Made by a program: the position numbers and the translations under genes. The notes under the pieces were generated by a model that was not told the DNA's origin, ran no database searches, and saw only the letters and a program-made list of their open reading frames with translations. From NCBI GenBank assembly GCA_040755155.1, contig JBFMBP010000130.1:1-64000 (forward strand): 64,000 bases of DNA, given 5' to 3'. Position 1 is the first letter of the stretch. Each line of letters begins with the position of its first letter. Source of the stretch: Candidatus Omnitrophota bacterium (lineage in GTDB: Bacteria > Hinthialibacterota > Hinthialibacteria > Hinthialibacterales > Hinthialibacteraceae). Below are positions 44,841 through 56,876 of this stretch, piece after piece.

Positions 44841-44933
44841 AGCCCCAAAGGGGCGAAATATAACAGCCAGCGGGCAACGCCCCTGGAGAAGGATTAAATA
44901 AAAGAAATCACCCCTTCGGGGTGAATTCCTTTA
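44841..44933. repeat. GC-rich hairpin repeat (family G)
   Basis: GCCCCAAAGGGGC, GCCAGCGGGCAACGCCCCTGG and CACCCCTTCGGGGTG are three palindromes in about 90 bases. Sequences of this type are common dispersed repeats in several phyla. Only this copy is present here. Confidence 0.6.
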
Positions 44934-44986
44934 TATCATTCCTTTATATTACATGAATAGACGCACAGGCGCGCCTCAGCGTTCCT

Positions 44987-47348
<2,362 letters not shown>

Positions 47349-47377
47349 TTGACATCTCGAAACAATAATTTTAAAAT
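47349..47377 (+). promoter_or_regulatory. Strong sigma-70-type promoter
   Basis: A perfect -35 TTGACA (47349-47354) and -10 TAAAAT (47372-47377) are separated by exactly 17 bases. It would drive the unknown gene at 47574 with a leader of about 190 bases that contains a T-run near 47432. Confidence 0.6.
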
Positions 47378-47573
47378 TAGACAATATCTAATTTTATTGG
47401 TAATGTGGTTGGGCGTATTCATTTGTTTGACGTTTTTTTTGTTTTCTATTTTCGATTTTTCCTGGGCGCTGGGCTTTTAGAATAAGTCGGTAGTTGTCGT
47501 ATCGCGTCGAATCGCGAAAAGCGCGCAGTTCCTGGGAGAAAAAGCAAGTATGGGAAATAAACAGGAGGGAAAT

Positions 47574-47978
47574 ATGTTTGTTCATGAATTGCAGTTGAAA
47601 GCGTCTGCCACCGTTCATATCAACAACGTGCACAATCCTCCCATCGATGTGGAGGGCGAAGTGACATGTTTTACCGTGGCCTGCATGCATTTTTACTGCG
47701 ACAACAAAGTCCCCATTCCTTCGAAAGGCGTCGTGAAATTCTCTACGGGGAATGGCCGTGGTTTCCTCGAGTTGAATGTGGACATCATCTCTCGCATCGA
47801 ACGCCCCAAAAACTTCTGGACCTGGAAATCGCCGCCGAAATATGAGGTTCGCCTTTCGCTAAGCAACAATTCTAAAGAAGCGGAAGAACGATACCAAGCG
47901 TTCATCCATCGGATGTTGTTCGGTCAAAGAACCGCTCCAAACCAACGGACGGATCAGGCGGAAAGCTATATCGCATAG
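47574..47978 (+). CDS. Hypothetical protein, possibly PilZ-like
   Basis: The 134-residue product from ATG 47574 has a clear AGGAGGG site 5 bases upstream; an ATG at 47550 would add eight residues without a good site. It is beta-rich with alternating hydrophobic strands (MFVHELQLKASATVHINNV; GVVKFSTGNGRGFLELNVDII) and a helical C-terminus. That recalls PilZ-like proteins, but the RxxxR and D/NxSxxG c-di-GMP motifs are not visible. A strong promoter precedes it. Confidence 0.6.
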   Translation: MFVHELQLKASATVHINNVHNPPIDVEGEVTCFTVACMHFYCDNKVPIPSKGVVKFSTGNGRGFLELNVDIISRIERPKNFWTWKSPPKYEVRLSLSNNSKEAEERYQAFIHRMLFGQRTAPNQRTDQAESYIA

Positions 47979-48014
47979 TTCCGGCCGGCATTCCTGCGTT
48001 TTTTTATTAGCTCC

Positions 48015-48830
48015 CTAGCGTTGGCATAAGGGGCAGAAATGCGTCTTTCTGCCTGCGATAAGCCGTCTCTCAATCGCGCTGCCGCAGCGATAGCAAACCA
48101 GTCCCGTCCGCCGGTATACGCGAAGGCGCTGCTGAAATTCCCCTAATGTCCCATCCAGATGCCGGTAATCGTTTGTGGAAGAACCTCCGGCGTCGATCGC
48201 CTCGTTCAATACTTCGCGGATGCGATCCAGCAGTTGAGCGGCTTCCTTCTCCTCCAATCCGCATGCTGGACGCAGAGGAGAAAGGCCCGCTCGGAATAAC
48301 GATTCGTCGGCATAGATATTTCCCAAGCCCGCTATGACGTTTTGATCGAGCAAAAGCGATTTGATCGGCCGTTTCCGTTTATGGATTTTATCGAAAAATT
48401 GGGGAGGATCGATTTCGAATGGGTCTTGTCCTAAATTCGCCCAGGGAGGGAAGTGGGATAATTCATGCGGGCGGAACAAGGCGGCGAAGCCGAAGCGCCG
48501 GGGGTCGCGCTGCCGCAATTCCTGCGAACCTTTATCCAACAAGATGCGGATATGCGTATGCGGCTCCAAGGCGTCGGTGGATTTCGTCAACAACAAGCGT
48601 CCGGACATTCCCAGATGATGAAGCAGTACATAGGGACCTGTGAGATACAGCAGGATGAATTTTCCCCGCCTCTCCGCCCGCAATATCGTCTCGCCCGGCG
48701 TCAAATGGATTAGCTCTCCTCCGCGCCGCAAATAATCCTTACGAAGAAGAACGTACTCGGTAATCCGCCGTCCGGCGATCCGGTTGTTTAAAGCCCGGCG
48801 TATGGTTTCCACCTCTGGCAGTTCGGGCAT
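48015..48830 (-). CDS. mutM: Formamidopyrimidine-DNA glycosylase
   Basis: The 271-residue product from ATG 48830 begins MPELPEVETIRRAL, where Pro2 is the catalytic N-terminus and Glu3 is essential. That fixes this start over the longer frame to 48947. It shows GRRITEYVLLRKDYLRR, LLHHLGMSGRL, VIAGLGNIYADESLFRAGLSP, and a C-terminal zinc finger (CYRCGSAIERRLIAGRKTHFCPLC). It removes 8-oxoguanine and formamidopyrimidines. The moeA gene ends about 130 bases upstream on the same strand. Confidence 0.97.
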   Translation of the reverse strand: MPELPEVETIRRALNNRIAGRRITEYVLLRKDYLRRGGELIHLTPGETILRAERRGKFILLYLTGPYVLLHHLGMSGRLLLTKSTDALEPHTHIRILLDKGSQELRQRDPRRFGFAALFRPHELSHFPPWANLGQDPFEIDPPQFFDKIHKRKRPIKSLLLDQNVIAGLGNIYADESLFRAGLSPLRPACGLEEKEAAQLLDRIREVLNEAIDAGGSSTNDYRHLDGTLGEFQQRLRVYRRTGLVCYRCGSAIERRLIAGRKTHFCPLCQR

Positions 48831-48959
48831 ATTCCCATCCCGCGCATTCCATCGAAGGGAATTCGGCATCGCATAGCTGCATGGCGAGTCTAAGCGCGTA
48901 CGATTATTATTATCGGCCAATAACGAGGCGGCTGGAATCGCTCCCAACGATTCTCGGCG

Positions 48960-50195
48960 TCATCGATCGTCCCGCAGGGGGATGAATTCGACTTCCGTAA
49001 ACTCCTCCACCGTATCCACGTCGCCGGGGATCACCGCAAAGCCATCCGCTCCCAATAGCGAAGTGAGCATCCCCGATTCCTGCTTCCCCGTTGGGTAAGC
49101 GATCGGCGCTCCCGACGGCATGTGGGAAAGCCGGCAGCGCATAAAATGAGTCCGCGAACCGGGATTATGAACCAATTGACCCATCCGAGCGAACATAGTG
49201 GTATTGCGCCAATCCTTCCTTCCCATCATTAGTTTGATCGACGGTTTCACGAAGAGATGAAAAGAGGCAATAACGGAGACGACGTTTCCCGGCAGCCCGA
49301 ATATCGGACGCTCGTCCAACAGGCCAAAGAGAATCGGTTTCCCTGGCTTCACCGACGCTTTGTGAAAAATCGTCCGCATACCCATATCCCGCAGCAGGCC
49401 GGGAAGAAAATCCCTCTCGCCCGCGGAAACGCCGCCGGAAGCGATCAGCAGATCGGCTTCTTCCACGCCGCGCCGGATCAAATCCCTCAGCGCGCCGGGA
49501 TCGTCCCGCCCGATTCCAAGATCGGCGACGGGACAACGCAGGCGTTCCAATTCGGCGGCAAGCGTATAGGCGTTCACGTTGCGGATCTGTCCGGGAACGA
49601 TTTCCGACTCCGGCTCCACCAATTCGTCTCCCGTCGCCAGCAAAGCGGCGCGAGGCGGTTGGCGTACGCTCACTTCCCGGATACCCTGCTGCGCCAAAAG
49701 TCCCCGTTCCACGGGACCGACGGCAATTCCGAGGGGCAGCAAGACGTCGCCCCGCCTTATTTCCTCGCCTTCGGGGCGAAGGTTTTCTCCCGGTTGCGCC
49801 GATGAAAAAATATCCACGCTATCGTTATGCGTTTTCGTATATTCCACCATGATCACGGCGTCGGCGCCCTGCGGCAAGGGAGCTCCAGTCATAATCTTCG
49901 CCGCCCAACCGGGTTGAAGCGTTTGGCGGGAAGGAGAGTCGCCCGCGAAGATGGCTTCTGCGACGTGCAGACGGACGGGGCGGTTTTCCGATGCGCCTTG
50001 GACGTCCTCGGATCGCACGGCGTAGCCGTCCATGGAGGTATTCGTAAAGGGCGGCAGGTTTTCTATAGCCGCTACGTCTTCCGCCAACGCCGCGCCGATC
50101 GAGCAGCGCCAATTGATGCGGCGAATGGGCAACGGCGTCAGATGATCCTCTATCAACCGCAACGCTTCTCTATAAGAAAGGAGGGATTCATTCAT
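48960..50195 (-). CDS. moeA: Molybdopterin molybdotransferase MoeA
   Basis: The 411-residue product from ATG 50195 has a GGAG about 11 bases upstream; the TTG at 50213 is less likely. It matches MoeA: FTNTSMDGYAVRS, GWAAKIMTGAPLPQGADAVIMVEYT, GIREVSVRQPPRAALLATGDELVEP, and LIASGGVSAGERDFL, then KPGKPILFGLLDERPIFGLPGNVVSV. It inserts molybdenum into the pterin to complete molybdenum cofactor. No other moa/moe genes are present, so the remaining pathway lies elsewhere. It follows mutM on the strand but is not obviously linked to it. Confidence 0.95.
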   Translation of the reverse strand: MNESLLSYREALRLIEDHLTPLPIRRINWRCSIGAALAEDVAAIENLPPFTNTSMDGYAVRSEDVQGASENRPVRLHVAEAIFAGDSPSRQTLQPGWAAKIMTGAPLPQGADAVIMVEYTKTHNDSVDIFSSAQPGENLRPEGEEIRRGDVLLPLGIAVGPVERGLLAQQGIREVSVRQPPRAALLATGDELVEPESEIVPGQIRNVNAYTLAAELERLRCPVADLGIGRDDPGALRDLIRRGVEEADLLIASGGVSAGERDFLPGLLRDMGMRTIFHKASVKPGKPILFGLLDERPIFGLPGNVVSVIASFHLFVKPSIKLMMGRKDWRNTTMFARMGQLVHNPGSRTHFMRCRLSHMPSGAPIAYPTGKQESGMLTSLLGADGFAVIPGDVDTVEEFTEVEFIPLRDDR

Positions 50196-50600
50196 AATAT
50201 TGGATATCTCCAATTCATTGCGTATATGGATGATTTCGAGAAAAAGATCGTTTCTTCGTTACCCGCTTAAAACAAGTCTACCAAATTTCTAAATTATCTA
50301 CAGTGACGATGGGGCGGGAGATCAAAGTACAACTTCGTTCGAGATACAGGCAAATCCAAGGTAGAAATCAACCGGCGCGTCTCCGGACAAGCGATTCAAT
50401 TCGGCAATAGTCTTCCTTGACAGGTCGATCAAAGCTGGAAGAATACTCCTAATGAAGATAATATTCTTATTCCGCCGGATTGGATAATCGTCTTCTCGCA
50501 AAAGCGTTATTCGCGCCCGAACCGCGCAAAAACCGGTGGATTGCGTTTTCCATTTCAATCCCAACAGGTAGATTCGCTAATTTACCGATAAGGCGTATTT
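50196..50600. other. Intergenic region without identified gene
   Basis: About 400 bases between divergent genes. A minus-strand frame (50322-50564) of 80 codons has no recognisable domain. Promoters for moeA and the polyprenyl synthase should lie here. Confidence 0.45.
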
Positions 50601-51692
50601 ATGAACTCTTTCGCTTCCGCGTTTCCCGACGAACGTTCATCCTCCATGAATTTATCCTTATCCAACCTCTTCGAACCGATAGCGGATGAACTGGCCGAGA
50701 CGATTTCCTTATACCGGGAAACCGTTCTGCGTACGGCGGAACGCAACTATCTGCATACCTTGATTTCCGGCGGAGTTCCCTACCTGCCGGAAGAATTCCG
50801 CATCGCTACCGCCGACCGGATCGCCGAACACCTCTTGGAAAGCGACGGAAAGTGGATCCGCTCCGCTCTAGTTCTTCTTACCGCCAACGCCTGCGGATTC
50901 AACGGACTTCCCGCTCGTCAAGTAGCGGCGGCGGTGGAAATGATCCACATGGCTACTCTTGTCCATGACGACATCATCGACGAAGCTCCTATGCGCCGGG
51001 GCGTGGAAGCGGTTCATTGGCATTGGGGCAACTCCATCGCCGTTCTGCTGGGCGATTTTCTCTTTTCCAAAGCATTCAAATTGCTGCTCGCCAGCGGCTC
51101 GCTGCCTTCTCAATCTCTGTTAACCCAAGCGACCGGCCAAATGTGCCTGGGAGAGATTAAAGAATTGGTCATTTCGGATCAGGGGCTGATATCCGAAAAA
51201 GATTATATGGAGATGATCGAAAATAAAACCGCCTCCCTTATGGCCGCCGCCAGCGCTTCCGGCGCCCATCTCGGCGGATTGGATAGCCGGCTGGCGGAGT
51301 GCATGCACGCTTACGGCCATGCCGTCGGCATCGCTTTCCAAATTACGGACGACGTTTTGGATTTCACGGCTCCCACGAGCATCCTGGGAAAAGAGCAGGG
51401 GTGGGATATGCGCAACGGCAAAACGACGCTTCCACTCATCCACCTTTTACATAACGACGGCGTGGCGGCGCGGGGAATTTTGGAGAGTTCGCAGCCTTTC
51501 GAAGAAAAAGCGGCGCGCCTTCTCTCCCTCATGAACGAGATGGGTTCCATCGATTACGCTTACGACGCCGCTTCTCGCTACGGCGCAATCGCTAAAAACA
51601 ACCTGGCCGAAGTGGAAAAGGTTGCCGGTTCTTCCCATAGCATCCATTCGCTCAACAACCTCGTCGATTTTATTCTTATCCGCGAACGCTAG
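50601..51692 (+). CDS. Polyprenyl diphosphate synthase (trans-isoprenyl)
   Basis: This 363-residue protein is a trans-prenyl transferase. The first Asp-rich motif is LVHDDIIDEAPMRRG (about 120), the second FQITDDVLDF (about 248). KWIRSALVLLTANACG and KTTLPLIHLL are the expected flanks. By family it extends FPP with IPP to make the long chain of quinones. The exact chain length cannot be read. ATG 50601 is used; ATG 50646 is an alternative. Confidence 0.92.
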   Translation: MNSFASAFPDERSSSMNLSLSNLFEPIADELAETISLYRETVLRTAERNYLHTLISGGVPYLPEEFRIATADRIAEHLLESDGKWIRSALVLLTANACGFNGLPARQVAAAVEMIHMATLVHDDIIDEAPMRRGVEAVHWHWGNSIAVLLGDFLFSKAFKLLLASGSLPSQSLLTQATGQMCLGEIKELVISDQGLISEKDYMEMIENKTASLMAAASASGAHLGGLDSRLAECMHAYGHAVGIAFQITDDVLDFTAPTSILGKEQGWDMRNGKTTLPLIHLLHNDGVAARGILESSQPFEEKAARLLSLMNEMGSIDYAYDAASRYGAIAKNNLAEVEKVAGSSHSIHSLNNLVDFILIRER

Positions 51693-52035
51693 GAAAGCAA
51701 ATTCTCAATTTCTCGCATCTTTCCATTTCCTTCGCTAAATAGCGGGACGGGTAGCATGGGTTAGGCGTTAGCCAGCCCTTGAAAGATTGATCAAAGGCAG
51801 ATTACGTCTTGCCTTTGCCACCCGGCCACCCGTCGCGCCGCATTTCGTCTTTTCTCAAAGAAATTCTCCGCAAGAATAAAAATTTTCCACATATAGTTTT
51901 TAATAAATTTCGCAATCTATTGAATTTCTTTTACTAACCACTGGCCACTGACCGCTGTTTTTAGGTACAATAATTTTGGAATAAATTAGAAAAACGTAAT
52001 CCATCCTGAAATTCGAATGCAAAGAGGAAATCCCC
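51693..52035. other. Intergenic region with family E-like half
   Basis: The stretch contains an AGGCAGATTACGTCTTGCCTTTGCCACC segment near 51803-51830 (related to family E), followed by AT-rich sequence. No gene is visible. Confidence 0.5.
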
Positions 52036-52356
52036 ATGTGCGAAAAGGATCGCCTAATTGCCGAACAATTCAAAAAGAAACTAATAGAAAACCAGATACC
52101 GGTTCGAGAGATGTTCCTGTTCGGTTCTCGCGTGCGGGGAGATTCAGACCAGGATTCCGACTTGGATGTGCTGGTGCTTTTGGATTGGAAAACTTCCGAG
52201 ATGGATCGGCGGATTAGCCATTATGCTTGGGAAGTGGGTTTCGAGGCGGATGTAATCGTGCAACCGGTTGTCATGACCTATAAACAAGCCAAGGAAGGTC
52301 CGGAAAAATCCTCGTTGCTTCTAATGGCCGTGGAAGAAGAAGGAGTGAGCGTATGA
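52036..52356 (+). CDS. MNT-type nucleotidyltransferase (antitoxin of a HEPN/MNT pair)
   Basis: This 106-residue minimal nucleotidyltransferase has the signature GS-x10-D-x-D: G30-S31 and D42/D44 in MFLFGSRVRGDSDQDSDLDV. It overlaps the downstream HEPN gene by four bases (ATGA), as in MntA-HepT systems. By family the MNT protein modifies and inactivates the HEPN RNase toxin with AMP groups. The start at 52036 follows a GAGGAAA site 6-12 bases upstream. Confidence 0.9.
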   Translation: MCEKDRLIAEQFKKKLIENQIPVREMFLFGSRVRGDSDQDSDLDVLVLLDWKTSEMDRRISHYAWEVGFEADVIVQPVVMTYKQAKEGPEKSSLLLMAVEEEGVSV

Positions 52357-52766
52357 CGCCGGAAGATGTCAAGTCATTGGTCGATATTCGAATGAGCCAA
52401 GCCGATGAGTGCTTGGAAGATGCTCGAACTCTTTTCGCTTATGAAAAAGGATGGCGAACCATCGTAAATCGATCGTACTATGCAGCGTTTTATTCGGTTC
52501 TGGCTTTGCTCCAAACCCTCGGAAAAATACCCCGAAAACATAGAGGCGTCATTGTCCTGTTCGATGTGGAATTCGTTAAAACGGGATTGTTGCCCAAGGA
52601 ACTTTCCGAAGCGCTGCATTGGCTTTTCGCATCGCGAAATAAAGAGGACTATATCAGTTTGGAACCGGTCTCTCGCGAAGAATCCGAACAAGCGCTGAAA
52701 ACATCCGAAAAATTTGTTCAAGCTATACGCACGCATCTTCACCAAGAAGGTTTTCTTGAGGAATAG
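52353..52766 (+). CDS. HEPN-domain protein (toxin of a HEPN/MNT pair)
   Basis: This 137-residue all-helical HEPN protein has the motif NRSYYAAFYSVLALL (R40 onwards). It starts in the ATGA overlap with the MNT gene. HEPN proteins are RNases or ligand-binding partners; the RSYYAxF subgroup differs from the RX4HXY motif of the best studied HepT toxins. RNase activity is therefore less certain. The pair's function as a toxin-antitoxin system is inferred from the arrangement. Confidence 0.85.
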   Translation: MTPEDVKSLVDIRMSQADECLEDARTLFAYEKGWRTIVNRSYYAAFYSVLALLQTLGKIPRKHRGVIVLFDVEFVKTGLLPKELSEALHWLFASRNKEDYISLEPVSREESEQALKTSEKFVQAIRTHLHQEGFLEE

Positions 52767-52886
52767 TCCCTATAAACGAATCGTAGTTTCCTACTCATCG
52801 TAAAAAAAATCCTCCTACCGAGATATTGCCTTGAGGATAATACGCGCGAACGTTCGACGGCTGCCGATGCCTATTTGAAAATCGTC

Positions 52887-53879
52887 CTAACACCACTTCC
52901 TATCGCGGTAATCGGAATTCGCCCAGCATAGGGCGTCTGGCGTCGCCAGATGCGCCAGGCGTTTTTCCAGTTCTTCTTTCTGCATGGAATAACGATAGCT
53001 ATCCTTGATTTTCGAGGCGCCGTATGTCTTGGCAATTTGGAGATTCTCTTCAAAGGTTGCCATTCCGATATGTCCTACCAATGTCGTCGCTACGCCGGAG
53101 AGATTCCAAACGTATTCCAGCAATTCTTTAGGCGCCGCATTCGCTCCTACAACGTTGCGCATGACTTTCATACCCAAGACGCCGATATTTCTTTCCCGCG
53201 CGGCGGGCAATGGCGTCGCCGCGTAATCGCCGTAGAGCGTCGGCGTCAAGGCCAATATGACGACGTCGAAATCCATCGCTTCGATGAATTCCTTCGACCG
53301 TATGGCGCTGCTCATGCTGGAAAAGCCGATGAAGCGGGCGGCGCCTTCTTCTTTCAGCCGAACGGCCTCTTTGTAAACGCCTCGTTCCACCGCCGAGAAG
53401 CTGTCGTTATTGTTGACATCGTGAATGAGAAGAAGATCGACGTAATCCGTCTTCAGGCGCTGGAGGCTGCGTTCGAATTCCGACAACGCCGTCGTTACGT
53501 CGCGGGAATCCATCTTGGTGGATAGATATATGCGGTTGCGATAGGGCGCCAAAATCGCTCCAAAACGGTCTTCGCTGGCTTGGGGATAATTCCAGTGATA
53601 GCTGGGGGCCGTATCGAATAGGTTCACGCCTTCCGCTACGGCTTTTTCCAACATCGGCTCCCATACGCCGTCCTTATTTTCCAAAAACTGCGAGCCGCCG
53701 CCGAAAGTGAGCAAAGAAACTTTCATGCCCGTCTTCCCCAAAATGCGAAACGGCATTCCTGCTTCCGCCGCTGTGGATGAGACGGGAGACAAAAACTCCA
53801 TCGACGCCGCTCCGGCAGCGCCGATAGCTGCTTGCTTCATGAAGTCGCGGCGAGAAACGCCGTTGGATTGTTTTTCCAT
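52887..53879 (-). CDS. Tat-exported aldo/keto reductase
   Basis: This 330-residue protein has a twin-arginine signal (SRRDFMKQAAIGAAGAASM). An aldo/keto reductase barrel follows, with MPFRILGKTGMKVSLLTFGG, FDTAPSYHWNYPQASEDRFG, YLSTKMDS and TDYVDLLLIHDVN. This group often acts in periplasmic redox with a bound cofactor. It lies 58 bases downstream of the UROD-like gene, so they may share a transcript. Substrate unknown. Confidence 0.9.
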   Translation of the reverse strand: MEKQSNGVSRRDFMKQAAIGAAGAASMEFLSPVSSTAAEAGMPFRILGKTGMKVSLLTFGGGSQFLENKDGVWEPMLEKAVAEGVNLFDTAPSYHWNYPQASEDRFGAILAPYRNRIYLSTKMDSRDVTTALSEFERSLQRLKTDYVDLLLIHDVNNNDSFSAVERGVYKEAVRLKEEGAARFIGFSSMSSAIRSKEFIEAMDFDVVILALTPTLYGDYAATPLPAARERNIGVLGMKVMRNVVGANAAPKELLEYVWNLSGVATTLVGHIGMATFEENLQIAKTYGASKIKDSYRYSMQKEELEKRLAHLATPDALCWANSDYRDRKWC

Positions 53880-53937
53880 GATCCATCGCCTTTCTATGCG
53901 TTCTTTTCGGAAGCCGTTATCGCCGCCAGCGAGATTA

Positions 53938-55104
53938 TTAAACGGCGCCTTCTACGTCTTCTACTCCTCGCGCCTGGCGGCTCTTGCGGGTTATGCGTTC
54001 GAAATCTTGCGGGCTAACATCGTCGGGCACTCCGCCGGAATCCATGAAGATAAGACGTCCGTATCTTTGGCCCAATCTTCCCATCTCATGCAAAAAAACA
54101 TTCTGCCGATCGGCTTCCCAATTCCAAAAGCTAGCAGGAAATCCGCCCGTTACAATGAAACGATCCGAATAAGTTTTCATAACGTGCTCGATAGTATGTC
54201 CTTCTTCGGGATCGAATGGATTAATAAAATCGAAGCCGCATTCCGCCAAATCGTCGAGAATAGCGGTTATCGCCCCGTGACTGTGACAATGAACTCTGCC
54301 TCCCAAATCGTGGACGGCGTTGCAAAGTTTCATATGCCAAGGTTGGAAGAAGGTTCGATAATGCTCCCTCTTCATGAGGAGTGATTTTTTGGTTCCTAGA
54401 TCGTCGCAAAGCGCGATGCAATCCGCGCCCGCTTCTATCATTTTGCGCGCCGCCGTCAAATTCCACTCTCCCAACCGTTCCGCCAATTCATGGATTAAGT
54501 TCGGCTCCAGAATGAGATTCATGAGCGTCTCGGAATATTCCATAAGAAAATAATGCAGCCCCGAAAAGAAGCCGTTCAGCGATCCGAGAACGTATTCGCC
54601 TTTCGATTTGAGATAGGCGGCGTCTTGCGTGAATCCTGCGTAACGTTCCGGCGCGGCGGGATCGGGCAATTCCAGACGCTGCAAATCTTCCCGGCATTTC
54701 ACCGGATGATCGTAGTGATGATAGAAATGGGGGTGAAATTGCACCTTGGCGCGCACGCCAGTTTCGTATTCGACGACGAGTTCATTCTCGTCGCGCTTGA
54801 TCGAGCGGCAGAAAAACTCGCCGGGGCCGCCGTGGCCGAAGCAGATATTGGCGCCTTTTCCCAGGCATGAAAAGCATCGTCCCGTATGATTGTTGAATCG
54901 GATCAACCGATCCAAATTGTCTGCACCCATCGCACTGGAATCGAATCGATCAGGAACATCGTAAATCCACATGGGAGAATAATGGCATGGCTCCGGCGAC
55001 AATCTTCTCGCCAGATCGCTGTTGAAAAACGACATCCAATGCTGAGGAACGGGTATATCTTTACGTCCCTCCAGCATGGCTTGAATCCATTCCCGTTTCG
55101 TCAT
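53938..55104 (-). CDS. Uroporphyrinogen decarboxylase (UROD)-like protein
   Basis: This 388-residue protein has the UROD/MtaA-like barrel: TKREWIQAMLEGRKDIPVPQHWMSFF, then GKGANICFGHGGPGEFF, ADCIALCDDLGTKKSLLM and GGRVHCHSHGAITAILDDLAECGFDFINPF. The N-terminal region differs from HemE. In this branch the proteins are usually methyltransferase-related or of unknown function, not heme synthesis. The HCHSHG motif suggests metal binding. It is probably co-transcribed with the aldo/keto reductase. Confidence 0.88.
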   Translation of the reverse strand: MTKREWIQAMLEGRKDIPVPQHWMSFFNSDLARRLSPEPCHYSPMWIYDVPDRFDSSAMGADNLDRLIRFNNHTGRCFSCLGKGANICFGHGGPGEFFCRSIKRDENELVVEYETGVRAKVQFHPHFYHHYDHPVKCREDLQRLELPDPAAPERYAGFTQDAAYLKSKGEYVLGSLNGFFSGLHYFLMEYSETLMNLILEPNLIHELAERLGEWNLTAARKMIEAGADCIALCDDLGTKKSLLMKREHYRTFFQPWHMKLCNAVHDLGGRVHCHSHGAITAILDDLAECGFDFINPFDPEEGHTIEHVMKTYSDRFIVTGGFPASFWNWEADRQNVFLHEMGRLGQRYGRLIFMDSGGVPDDVSPQDFERITRKSRQARGVEDVEGAV

Positions 55105-55269
55105 CTTCGCTCCCTGTTTTTGAATGCGCCGTTCTAAGGGATTCTTTTTCGTCTATCGCCACGCTGCCTTATTCACTCATGTTACGCGCCTGGAAGTACG
55201 GGCGTCCCACCCGCAAGTTGGAGAAACCGTCCCAGAGCGGCGAATGGGATTTCTATCTGTTGCGTTTTT

Positions 55270-55437
55270 GAATCACGAAACCACGAAATCACTCGAATTC
55301 CACGAAATATTCGAATCGCGGATATTGCGGATTCTTTTGGATTTCACGAAAAAAAGCATTTCATAAAGCGATCCCATGCTCCAACTTTTTTTTCTTTTTT
55401 TCGTGTTTTTCTTTTTCCTTTCGCGTTTTCGTGATTC
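55270..55437. repeat. Long inverted-repeat element with ACGAAA/TTTCGT ends (family H)
   Basis: GAATCACGAAACCACGAAA at the left and TTTCGCGTTTTCGTGATTC at the right form a long inverted repeat of about 170 bases rich in CACGAA/TTCGTG. The type is common in intergenic repeats of several phyla. It lies in the 590-base gap between the UROD and Gfo/Idh genes, which otherwise contains nothing recognisable. Confidence 0.65.
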
Positions 55438-55698
55438 AAACGACAATTGAAAAAGTTCCCATTAATTGTCCTTCGCGCGTAGCATGAGTTCCTCAGGCAA
55501 TGCGGCGGATAATCTTTTACCTAATAAATGCCTCTTATTCTTTTCGCGATTCGTTGACTTATGTTCTTGACAAGATTATCGTTGGTTTGCGCTTTGAACA
55601 AAGTGGAACATCGCGGCATTTATGGAATTATTCTGGGAAAGACCTCCTTAAAACAACGGCGCTTTTTTTCATTCCCATTCTTTCAAGGATGATCGTCC

Positions 55699-56862
55699 AT
55701 GATAAAAACAGCCATAATCGGCGCTGGAGGCATCTCCCGCACTCATATCGAAACCTATAAACAATTTCCCCAACGCTGCCGCATCGCCGCCCTGGCGGAC
55801 GCCTATCCGGAAAAAGCGCAAGCCAAAAACGACGAATTTCAACTCGGAGCGGCAGTTTATGACGATTATAAACGCATTTTGGAAAATTCCGAAATCGGTC
55901 TAGTTTCCGTCTGCACGCCGCCTTTCCTTCATGCTCCCATCAGCGTCGATTGCCTCAATGCGGGCAAGCACGTCATCTGCGAAAAACCGATGGCGTCCTC
56001 TCTAGCTGAATGCGATGCTATGCTCGAGGCCGCCGAGCGCAATGGGAAAATTCTCGCCATTATCGCCCAAAACCGATTTCGCGCTCCAGTCTGGAAATTG
56101 AAAAAACTGCTGGATTCCGGCGCGGCGGGAAAAGTATTGCACGCCCAGGTGGAATCCTATTGGTGGCGCGGCCATTGTTATTACGATCTCTGGTGGCGCG
56201 GCGTCTGGGAAAAAGAAGGCGGCGGCTGCACCTTGAATCACGCCGTCCATCATATTGACATGTTTCAATGGATGATGGGCATGCCATCCGAAGTGCGCGC
56301 CGTATTGGCCAATACAGCTCATGACAACGCCGAGGTGGAAGACCTCTCTATCGCCATTTTGAAATATCCCAGCGGCGCGCTCGCGCAAATTACCAGTTCC
56401 GTCGTTCATCACGGCGAAGAGCAGCAGTTGATCTTCCAGGCGGAAAAAGCGCGGCTCTCCTTCCCTTGGAAAGTCTGCGCCATGAAATCCCGCGACAATG
56501 GCTTTCCTGATGCGGATACTGATCGGGAAAAAGAGATTCAAGATTTATATGACGGCATCCCATGGCTGGAATTCGAGGGATATGAGGGCGAATTCAATGG
56601 CGTTTTGACGGCTATCGAAAGCGGCGGCGAGGTTCTGATAAGCGGACGGGAAGGACGCAAAACGCTGGAACTAATCTCCGCCATCTATCAATCCGCCTTT
56701 ACGGATAAGACGGTCAAGCTGCCTATGACGCCAGCAGATCCTTTTTATACGAGAGAAGGCGTCTTGGCTAACGCCGTTCATTTCCACGAGAAAAAATCGT
56801 CCGTTGAGAATTTCGGCGACGACCGCATCATCGTCGGCTCCAGCCGCGATCAAAAGAAATAG
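55699..56862 (+). CDS. Gfo/Idh/MocA family oxidoreductase
   Basis: This 387-residue protein is a two-domain NAD(P)-binding oxidoreductase. The Rossmann segment is MIKTAIIGAGGISRTHIETY. HVICEKPMASSLAECDAML carries the EKP motif with the conserved lysine. The C-terminal domain has HAVHHIDMFQWMMG with the usual His/Asp. By family it oxidises or reduces sugars, inositols or related polyols. It is followed 14 bases later by a second Gfo/Idh/MocA gene. Confidence 0.94.
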   Translation: MIKTAIIGAGGISRTHIETYKQFPQRCRIAALADAYPEKAQAKNDEFQLGAAVYDDYKRILENSEIGLVSVCTPPFLHAPISVDCLNAGKHVICEKPMASSLAECDAMLEAAERNGKILAIIAQNRFRAPVWKLKKLLDSGAAGKVLHAQVESYWWRGHCYYDLWWRGVWEKEGGGCTLNHAVHHIDMFQWMMGMPSEVRAVLANTAHDNAEVEDLSIAILKYPSGALAQITSSVVHHGEEQQLIFQAEKARLSFPWKVCAMKSRDNGFPDADTDREKEIQDLYDGIPWLEFEGYEGEFNGVLTAIESGGEVLISGREGRKTLELISAIYQSAFTDKTVKLPMTPADPFYTREGVLANAVHFHEKKSSVENFGDDRIIVGSSRDQKK

Positions 56863-56876
56863 AAGGAGCAATTTCC

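Noticed and set aside
47394-47690. Minus-strand reading frame overlapping the promoter and start of the gene at 47574
   Set aside because: It has no recognisable domain or RBS and overlaps a better-supported gene and its promoter.
50322-50564. Minus-strand 80-codon frame between moeA and the polyprenyl synthase
   Set aside because: No recognisable domain and no clear ribosome-binding site; it lies in the shared promoter region.
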